This document shows positions 24,028 through 29,203 of a stretch of DNA of 29,203 bases, one piece after another. Each line of letters starts with the position of its first letter. Position 1 is the first letter of the stretch. This DNA is from Candidatus Helarchaeota archaeon (GTDB lineage Archaea; Asgardarchaeota; Lokiarchaeia; Helarchaeales; HEL-GB-A): the NCBI GenBank assembly GCA_013375405.1, contig JABXJU010000028.1, forward strand, positions 1-29,203, given 5' to 3'. The position numbers were made by a program, and so were the translations under genes. The notes beneath the pieces are model-generated. The model searched no databases. It was not told where the DNA came from and saw only the letters and a program-made list of their open reading frames with translations.

Positions 24028-24139
24028 CTAATCAGGCTAAATCAAACTTATTTTCAAAGAATTGTCTGCTTTTATTAGATCGCCTACTATTTCGACTTTT
24101 TTCTTATCTCCTTACAAAAGTAGGGTTTCAAAGAATAAG

Positions 24140-24156
24140 AAAAAAATAAAAAAAAA
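24140..24156 (-). terminator. Oligo-T terminator after the histone gene
   Basis: The plus strand has an almost uninterrupted run of A, so the minus strand is T-rich directly after the histone stop at 24173. It faces the actin terminator, so the two convergent genes are each closed by a T tract. Confidence 0.45.
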
Positions 24157-24172
24157 GAGAAAATACAGTAAT

Positions 24173-24385
24173 TTATACTGCTAATTTAATATCTGCTTTG
24201 GTAATCGTCTTACGTTTAGCATGTTTTGCTAAGGTTAGCGCTTTCTTGGTAATTTCGATGGCAGTATCATTTAAATACTCCTGAAGTGATAGAACTGCGG
24301 TGAGTGCCACGATGGTCGCATTTCCTTCCTTTTTCATCAATCTTCGCAAAGCAGTTTTTGTTATAACTTTATTACCTTTTGCCAA
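24173..24385 (-). CDS. Archaeal-type histone
   Basis: A 70-residue histone-fold protein: helix 1 'KTALRRLMKKEG', the long central helix 'ALTAVLSLQEYLNDTAIEITKKALTLAKHA', and the loop 2/helix 3 signature 'RKTITKADIKLAV', closely matching HMf-type histones. There is a short lysine-containing N-terminus and no long tail. It should dimerise and wrap DNA. The start is TTG 24385 with GAGGGAG five bases upstream. It converges on actin across a 170-base gap; nothing shows co-regulation. Confidence 0.95.
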   Translation of the reverse strand: MAKGNKVITKTALRRLMKKEGNATIVALTAVLSLQEYLNDTAIEITKKALTLAKHAKRKTITKADIKLAV

Positions 24386-24436
24386 TTTTCTCCCTCAAAT
24401 AAGGATTTTTTTTTGCGAATTAAGGGTAGATACGTG

Positions 24437-24443
24437 TTATAAT
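24437..24443 (-). promoter_or_regulatory. Possible TATA element of the histone gene
   Basis: The minus strand reads ATTATAA here. A start about 25 bases downstream (near 24412) would leave a leader of about 27 bases with the GAGGGAG Shine-Dalgarno. The match to consensus is moderate. Confidence 0.35.
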
Positions 24444-24555
24444 CTACTGCTAGATTTTACTAACAACAGAGTATAAAAAGATAATGGTTTTTTGTCCATC
24501 AATTTCCAGTGAATTCTTGATCTAGCTTCGGAATTGTTATAATTATTATCACTAG

Positions 24556-24645
24556 TTGAATTTTTAGAAACGAGATACTCATATCTTCTATGATTGATGT
24601 TTTTTTTACAAAAGTATTCATGATCTCAATCATTTCTAAATTCAA
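24556..24645. repeat. Imperfect inverted repeat, possible structured RNA
   Basis: The arm 24556-24582 (TTGAATTT, AGAAA, GAGAT, CAT in order) is complementary in the same order to 24620-24645 with small bulges, over about 20 pairs. A shorter perfect 8-bp pair, ATGATTGA (24590-24597) with TCAATCAT (24626-24633), is an alternative fold. Eight T lie in the loop at 24600-24607. Confidence 0.5.
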
Positions 24646-24779
24646 TTATATTGAATTGTACGGATTAAATATTGGCAAAAAAAATGAAATAAGGTAAAAA
24701 TTCCTAACATTTTCACATTTACAAGAAAATTGAAACTTTTTAAAATGAATTATAGACGCGATCACTCTAAATCTCTGTT

Positions 24780-26174
24780 CTATAATCCCAGAATTTTTTT
24801 ACCATATTCATCAATTGTATAAAGCATTTGACGGATCAAATATGGTTGGCAACCCGCCATAAGTGAATTATCTGAACCAGCTATATAACCATTTAGGCGA
24901 TTTCCACCGCCCCGATAGACTTTATCTAAAATTGTTTTGGTTAATTGCGCTACGGACTGTCGAGTTCCAGTCTGCAATTCTATCGTATTAATCCCATTAC
25001 ATAGGCAGATTTTATCACCAAAATTCCTCTTTAATTCTTCTATATCATTTGCCCACATTTCAATCGGATGTAGTGCATCGATCCCTGTGGATAAGAGGGT
25101 GTTCATAAACTCCCAAGTTTCCTCATAGGTTTCCCTATTTTCAACTTTAAATTTTCCATCTGTATGTAGTAATACTCTCATTCCACCCTGGTGCGCCGTA
25201 TCAACAAATTTTTTAATGTGAACTGCCATGAAGTCACGGTAGATCTTAGGTGGTAGCATACTTCCATGGATCATGGCACAATCATCCCCAATTACAAAGA
25301 GTTTCATATCTATCTCAGCAAGGCATTTAACTAAATGACAGAGCATTTTTGTTTTTACTTTTAAAAGATCAAAATAAGCTCCCTTGCACCCGTTTCGATG
25401 TTCTTGAAAGACTCGACGATAAAAACCTTGCATATTGTCATTACCGAAAACGGTGAGCCAAGTTTCAAACGGCCCTGGATAAAGAATGGCTGGAAGAAGC
25501 TGATCTTTAATTTTTTTCCCTCTATATCGTGAGTTGATCACTCGCGAAACAATATTGGCATACCTTTCAATTTTCGCTGTTTCATAAAACTCCTTTGAGC
25601 CTTCTATACTTTTTTCAATATTCTTTTCCACAACCCCTTTAAACACCGCTTCCAAATCATTAGATTTAAGGTCCATAAATACCCCCTCCTTCGAGGTAGG
25701 GTAGTAATTACCATCAGGAGCTTGTTGAAACCCCGCATCAGAATCTGGTAACGTCAGCGAAGGAAAAGTCCACAAATCATATCCTAATTTAATAGGCATC
25801 CGGGCATAAAGACAGGCAAGCCCAACGGCATCACGCTCTGCCTTCTCGGGACTTTTTTGAGCTATATTAAGTAAATTAAGATACGTAACGATTCGATCAA
25901 CGAAGGAAGCTTTTCTAATGAGCCGCCCAAATAAGGTGTGCTTTTCTACTGGATCGATTTTTTTCATTTTCCATTTTTCTTTCACAGTATTAACAGTCTC
26001 CTCTAAGATTTTCCATTTTCTATTCAATCGCCGAATTCTAGGAGGAAGCGTTTCCCAACGAATGAACCATTTGACAAACGGAAGTATAGAGGAGAATAAC
26101 TCCATTTTTGGTATTTTATCAATAGGGTCTCCTAGTTCCATCGCATTTAAAATACGATCTTCAGATGAAACCAT
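24780..26174 (-). CDS. URO-D family protein (corrinoid methyltransferase-like)
   Basis: A 464-residue member of the uroporphyrinogen decarboxylase superfamily, which includes HemE and the MtaA/MtbA-type methyltransferases. The C-terminal half has the barrel motifs: 'LFVIGDDCAMIHGSMLPPKIYRDFM', 'RVLLHTDGKF', 'STGIDALHPIEMW', 'ICLCNGI', and 'GYIAGSDNS' near the end. The zinc site His-x-Cys-Gly of the methyltransferases is His-Thr-Asp-Gly here, so neither that activity nor HemE activity can be assumed. The N-terminal 170 residues are longer than in HemE. The ATG at 26174 has GGTGT seven bases upstream. It is divergent from galT with a 98-base gap; no corrinoid protein gene is near. Confidence 0.8.
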   Translation of the reverse strand: MVSSEDRILNAMELGDPIDKIPKMELFSSILPFVKWFIRWETLPPRIRRLNRKWKILEETVNTVKEKWKMKKIDPVEKHTLFGRLIRKASFVDRIVTYLNLLNIAQKSPEKAERDAVGLACLYARMPIKLGYDLWTFPSLTLPDSDAGFQQAPDGNYYPTSKEGVFMDLKSNDLEAVFKGVVEKNIEKSIEGSKEFYETAKIERYANIVSRVINSRYRGKKIKDQLLPAILYPGPFETWLTVFGNDNMQGFYRRVFQEHRNGCKGAYFDLLKVKTKMLCHLVKCLAEIDMKLFVIGDDCAMIHGSMLPPKIYRDFMAVHIKKFVDTAHQGGMRVLLHTDGKFKVENRETYEETWEFMNTLLSTGIDALHPIEMWANDIEELKRNFGDKICLCNGINTIELQTGTRQSVAQLTKTILDKVYRGGGNRLNGYIAGSDNSLMAGCQPYLIRQMLYTIDEYGKKILGL

Positions 26175-26214
26175 TTTTTTTACACCGATTTCTTAAAAAA
26201 TCTGATTAAAATAA

Positions 26215-26223
26215 TTTATAATA
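26215..26223 (+). promoter_or_regulatory. Possible TATA element for galT in the divergent gap
   Basis: TTTATAATA in the 98-base region between the divergent starts. A transcription start near 26248 would give a leader of about 25 bases, with the GAGGAG Shine-Dalgarno before the GTG at 26273. Confidence 0.4.
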
Positions 26224-26272
26224 GGTACTAATCATAAAAATATTGAATAAAAATTTTATGAGAGGAGAAAAA

Positions 26273-27268
26273 GTGCCAGAACTTAGGCAGAATCCCGCGA
26301 CGAAGGAATGGGTAATTTTTGCCCCTCAAAGAAAAAAACGCCCAGATGATTTTAAGTGCACATTGAATATAAAAGATCAGCCTTCATATAAATCTAATTG
26401 CCCTTTTTGCCCTGGAAATGAGCATATGACTCCAGGCGAACTCCTATCTTTTCGTTCAGAACAAGATGATACTTGGGAAATAAGAGCGGTACCTAATAAA
26501 TTTCCTGCACTAATTCCAGACGGAAGCTACACAAGGAAAAAACTTTCAGATTTTTATCGAAAAATGGGAGAGGCCATAGGAAAGCATGAAATCGTAATTG
26601 AAACCCCCATCCACAATACAACTATTGGTTTAATGCCGGACAAACAAGTTAAAAAAATTTTAATTGCCTATAAGGAACGGTATTTAGATCTCTGTAAAGA
26701 AGGACATAAATTAGTTACGATCTTCCGGAATTTTGGAGAAGCAGCAGGAACCTCACTAGAACATCCTCACTCTCAAATTATCGCTACCCCCGTTGTACCC
26801 AATAGCATTAGATATCCTATAGAGGAGGCAACGCGTTATTATGATGATACAGGGGGATGTGTTTATTGTGATATGATTAACCAAGAACTTAATGCGCAAG
26901 AACGAATTGTTATTCAAGGTAAAAAATTCATTGTCTTTGAACCTTTCGCCGCTAGAATGGCCTATGAAACTTGGATCATGCCCGTTTCTCATGCTGCCTC
27001 CTTTGGTTCCATTAATTCCGAGGAACTTGATGAATTAGCTCGTTTATTAAATCGATTTCTTAAAATATTTTCAGATAAGTTAAAAAACCCTGCTTATAAT
27101 TACATGATTCAATCTATTCCGTGTAATTCAGAAAGAAATTTATTTTACCATTGGAGTTTGGTCATCCTCCCTCGTCTTGTAAAATTTGCTGGCTTTGAAC
27201 TTGGTAGTGGTATGCATATCAATAATATGCTTCCTGAAGAATGTGCAGCGATTCTAAGAGAGTCTTAA
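26273..27268 (+). CDS. galT: Galactose-1-phosphate uridylyltransferase family protein
   Basis: It exchanges UMP between UDP-glucose and galactose-1-phosphate, or a similar sugar phosphate. From GTG 26273 it has 331 residues beginning 'PELRQNPATKEWVIFAPQR', the normal GalT N-terminus. A CxxC zinc site is at Cys43 and Cys46 and the HIT-type active site is His164-Pro-His166-Ser-Gln168, in which His166 would be the uridylylated residue. The frame extends upstream through ATG 26258 to TTG 26243, but AGAGGAG at 26261-26267 sits six bases before the GTG and overlaps those codons, so GTG is the better start. It is divergent from the URO-D gene and followed at once by a convergent gene. Confidence 0.9.
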   Translation: MPELRQNPATKEWVIFAPQRKKRPDDFKCTLNIKDQPSYKSNCPFCPGNEHMTPGELLSFRSEQDDTWEIRAVPNKFPALIPDGSYTRKKLSDFYRKMGEAIGKHEIVIETPIHNTTIGLMPDKQVKKILIAYKERYLDLCKEGHKLVTIFRNFGEAAGTSLEHPHSQIIATPVVPNSIRYPIEEATRYYDDTGGCVYCDMINQELNAQERIVIQGKKFIVFEPFAARMAYETWIMPVSHAASFGSINSEELDELARLLNRFLKIFSDKLKNPAYNYMIQSIPCNSERNLFYHWSLVILPRLVKFAGFELGSGMHINNMLPEECAAILRES

Positions 27269-27286
27269 TAAAATTTTACTCTCTTT

Positions 27287-27844
27287 TTAACTTACAAATT
27301 TAATAATGTGATGGCAACCACGTTTTTCTAATTCTACGGTGCTTTTTGCATTTGCGACCGATAATAATTTGTTAAACAACGTGATACACGAATATTTGCA
27401 ATAATCCTCTTCTCCAAACATATTTGTTGCGTTATTATTTTTCAATCCCAATTTGAAAGCTCGTTTTCCAGTACATTTCTTTATAATAATCTCAGTATAA
27501 TCTGGATAAAATTCATACTTCTTAATACGATCTAACTTGACAACATGTTGCATATTAATGAAAAAACTTGAGATAATCTTTTTAAGTAATATCTTCTTCG
27601 AGACCCTTTTAAGAAATGCTGCCCCGAGTTTAACAAGTGCGCCCATATTCTTCTCAAAAGTAAAATCTACTGTAGCTTGGAAGCCATCCTTTACATCTTG
27701 CTCACTCCCCTTGCTTTTGAGCAATTTCAAGTACCTAACATTTCCATCAAATAATTCTTCAAGTGTTGTACTATGCTTTCGTTTATCATTCCAAATATTA
27801 AATTTCTTTTGAACCTGCCATTCTAACTCTTTATCTTTAGACAT
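27287..27844 (-). CDS. Protein of unknown function with Cys-rich C-terminus, 185 aa
   Basis: A charged helical N-terminal half (1-100) is followed by a C-terminal alpha/beta half. That half contains 'IIIKKCTGKRAF', 'EEDYCKYSC' and a final 'VELEKRGCHHIIKF'. The order Cys, Tyr-Cys, Cys, then Glu-x-x-x-Cys followed by a strand is reminiscent of V4R and ATC-hydrolase-like ligand-binding domains, but I cannot assign it. The ATG at 27844 has GAGGGAC five bases upstream. It converges on galT with 18 bases between stops and follows the metallophosphoesterase gene by 58 bases. Confidence 0.7.
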   Translation of the reverse strand: MSKDKELEWQVQKKFNIWNDKRKHSTTLEELFDGNVRYLKLLKSKGSEQDVKDGFQATVDFTFEKNMGALVKLGAAFLKRVSKKILLKKIISSFFINMQHVVKLDRIKKYEFYPDYTEIIIKKCTGKRAFKLGLKNNNATNMFGEEDYCKYSCITLFNKLLSVANAKSTVELEKRGCHHIIKFVS

Positions 27845-27902
27845 GAGAGTCCCTCATTATTTGATAAAAACAGTTTGAGAAATCTCCTTATAAATTTTTA
27901 AC

Positions 27903-28490
27903 CTACAACTCTAAAACAACACCTTTTTCCCCTACATTCCAAAATATTGTTTTATTCAAAATTGCAGATTTTCCAGAATTCTCATGGATATGTCCAAAAA
28001 TACACAGTTTTGGTTTATATTTTTCAACTAGCATTCGAAGTGCGTTTGATCCGACATGTTTCCCATCAACAGCGAAGTCGCAGAACCCAAAGGGAGGAAC
28101 ATGCGAAACTAAAATTAACTTTTTGGATTGAACTTCCAATAAAATTTCATCAAATATCTCAATATTCCAATTTACATCAAGTTCATCCCCACCAATCCCA
28201 GCTATTGCAAATTCATCATTAACTTGGATTAGTTTTAAATGAAGATTCACCCCAACCTTAAGTTCATAATCAGGAGCTAATAAATCGCTATTACCAAAAA
28301 CATAATAGATAGCTGGAAATTTAAGCCGACGCAGACGTGATTCAAGTAACACCACCGAAATTTGATTTCGAAAATCTCCACAAAAAATCAAAATATCTGG
28401 ATGTGTTTCTATGATTCTCTTTTTAACTTCGCGGAAATGATTGGTTAAACCAAACAATCCGTGAAAATCAGAAAAGGCCAAAAGTTTCAT
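27903..28490 (-). CDS. Calcineurin-like metallophosphoesterase
   Basis: A compact 195-residue phosphoesterase with all five motifs: Asp8-Phe-His10 near the N-terminus, 'CGDF' near 38, 'GNSD' near 67, 'VSHVPP' near 130, and 'GHIH' near 167. These ligate two metal ions. Its size fits the YfcE/MJ0936-like phosphodiesterases; the substrate is unknown. The ATG at 28490 lacks a clear Shine-Dalgarno. It follows the next upstream gene by 23 bases, so it is probably co-transcribed with it. Confidence 0.9.
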   Translation of the reverse strand: MKLLAFSDFHGLFGLTNHFREVKKRIIETHPDILIFCGDFRNQISVVLLESRLRRLKFPAIYYVFGNSDLLAPDYELKVGVNLHLKLIQVNDEFAIAGIGGDELDVNWNIEIFDEILLEVQSKKLILVSHVPPFGFCDFAVDGKHVGSNALRMLVEKYKPKLCIFGHIHENSGKSAILNKTIFWNVGEKGVVLEL

Positions 28491-28513
28491 TTTGAATCTA
28501 AAATCTATACTAT

Positions 28514-29065
28514 TTATTTTGGCCGTGCAGATAATTCAAGAATTATTATATTATTTTCAATCTCTCGATCTTCAATAGAGATCCGGATTTCTTGCCCAAT
28601 TATCGTGGAAAGCTCGACCGCTAAAAGAACACACGGTTCCAAGAGTGAAATTAAGGCCGCAGATGTTATACCTTTGTTTTCAATGTTATATTTCTTAATA
28701 ATTTCATCAAGACATTCGAATTCAATTTTAGAGAGTGCATATTTTACCGTAATGAGGACATCAACTTGGCTTCCCCCTTGCCCAAAATCGAAAAAAATTC
28801 GTGACTTAGGAAAAGTAAAGACATCAGTATACCATCGTTTCATAAAATCATTGCCATTCTCTATAAAAAAACGTGATAAATTAATCCCTACAACTGTTTT
28901 AACATATTTCTCCCAAATAGTTTTAAAATAATCCATGAATCGAGGATAAGTAATACGCTTTCGCTCCAAATTCGATTTAAGATAGGCGTGAAACTTTTTA
29001 TCACCGCGATCAAATCGCGTATGTTTTCCTAACATCTCAAAAAATTTACATACTTTCTTTGTCAT
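28514..29065 (-). CDS. Protein of unknown function, 183 aa
   Basis: I do not recognise the family. The protein is basic in the N-terminal half ('FDRGDKKFHAYLKSNLERKR') with several aromatic residues, then has hydrophobic strands ('SRIFFDFGQGGSQVDVLITVKYAL') and a C-terminal part 'LEPCVLLAVELSTIIGQEIRISIEDREI'. No signal peptide or membrane segment is clear. The ATG at 29065 has no strong Shine-Dalgarno. It is the first gene of a minus-strand trio with the metallophosphoesterase (23-base gap) and the Cys-rich unknown protein. Confidence 0.65.
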   Translation of the reverse strand: MTKKVCKFFEMLGKHTRFDRGDKKFHAYLKSNLERKRITYPRFMDYFKTIWEKYVKTVVGINLSRFFIENGNDFMKRWYTDVFTFPKSRIFFDFGQGGSQVDVLITVKYALSKIEFECLDEIIKKYNIENKGITSAALISLLEPCVLLAVELSTIIGQEIRISIEDREIENNIIILELSARPK

Positions 29066-29167
29066 AGAATTTCAACTGATATTATTATAGGATAGATAAA
29101 AAAATTGTCATTTTTCATTTTAATTTATATAATATTTAAATAACAGAAATCTATTTAGAGGTTTTAT

Positions 29168-29203
29168 ATGGAATTCACTCCAAAATGGAAATGGTTTTTT
29201 AAG
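29168..29203 (+). CDS. First codons of a gene cut by the right edge
   Basis: An ATG at 29168 opens a frame of 12 codons that runs off the window (Met-Glu-Phe-Thr-Pro-Lys-Trp-Lys-Trp). GAGG lies at 29158-29161, a suitable distance upstream, and it is divergent from the gene starting at 29065. Function cannot be told. Confidence 0.5.
   Translation, partial: MEFTPKWKWFFK

Larger units (their letters stand above)
24386..24779. other. Intergenic region with a long imperfect inverted repeat
   Basis: 394 bases between histone and the URO-D gene. It contains the histone leader, an imperfect inverted repeat at 24556-24645, and an A-run near 24680 that would be an oligo-T terminator for the minus-strand URO-D gene. 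No ORF or tRNA is seen. Confidence 0.55.

Noticed and set aside
28461..28931. Plus-strand ORF of 156 codons
   Set aside because: It is opposite the 183-aa gene and overlaps the start of the phosphoesterase gene; the minus-strand frames have better spacing and the phosphoesterase has clear motifs.

Overview
The window is chromosomal DNA from an archaeon, very probably an Asgard archaeon. An actin of almost eukaryotic sequence (22866-24002) sits beside an archaeal-type histone (24173-24385). Two proteins carry roadblock/LC7-type domains (2745-3959 and 18781-19794). There are also a GPN-loop GTPase, an Oxa1/EMC3-type (DUF106) membrane insertase homologue, an NFACT/Rqc2 protein, an Orc1/Cdc6-like ATPase and a tRNA-Cys with an archaeal bulge-helix-bulge intron. 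The DNA is AT-rich, Shine-Dalgarno sequences of the GAGG/GGTGA type are common, and many starts are TTG. I cannot assign a finer clade from sequence alone; the actin and histone would fit the Heimdallarchaeia side of Asgard, but that is inference. I see no CRISPR array, insertion sequence, prophage or rRNA.

Layout. 1-4100: the proline-rich tail of a truncated gene, a small unknown protein, an ECF-type substrate-binding membrane protein, MoaA, and a divergently oriented roadblock-like protein. 4375-8949: a zinc-ribbon protein with a Pro/Tyr-rich linker, then proC and a GPN GTPase in tandem, facing an E1-like ThiF/MoeB/HesA enzyme that diverges from thiI. 8967-13919 (minus strand): tRNA-Cys lies downstream of a compact set of genes that, read in transcription order, is CBS+zinc ribbon, four-CBS protein, pyrC, Mut7-C RNase-like, AMMECR1, nadC. 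14078-16090: NFACT protein. 16333-18668 (plus strand): DUF106/EMC3 homologue, Lrp/AsnC regulator and KaiC-like ATPase. 18781-24385: roadblock protein with an acidic octapeptide repeat, a degenerate Orc1/Cdc6-like ATPase, a small helical protein, a putative winged-helix/CARF-like regulator, actin and histone. 24780-29203: URO-D family protein divergent from galT, then three minus-strand genes (unknown, metallophosphoesterase, unknown) and the first codons of a plus-strand gene at the right edge.

How they fit together. Several genes concern sulfur transfer and tRNA maturation (ThiI, E1-like enzyme, MoaA, tRNA-Cys). The minus-strand cluster mixes NAD and pyrimidine synthesis with CBS proteins that may sense nucleotides. 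GPN GTPase, NFACT, EMC3-like protein, actin, histone and roadblock proteins are the eukaryote-like informational and cytoskeletal components expected of Asgard genomes. The least ordinary part is 19795-22865, where a catalytically degenerate Orc1/Cdc6 paralogue and a possible wHTH-CARF protein precede actin.
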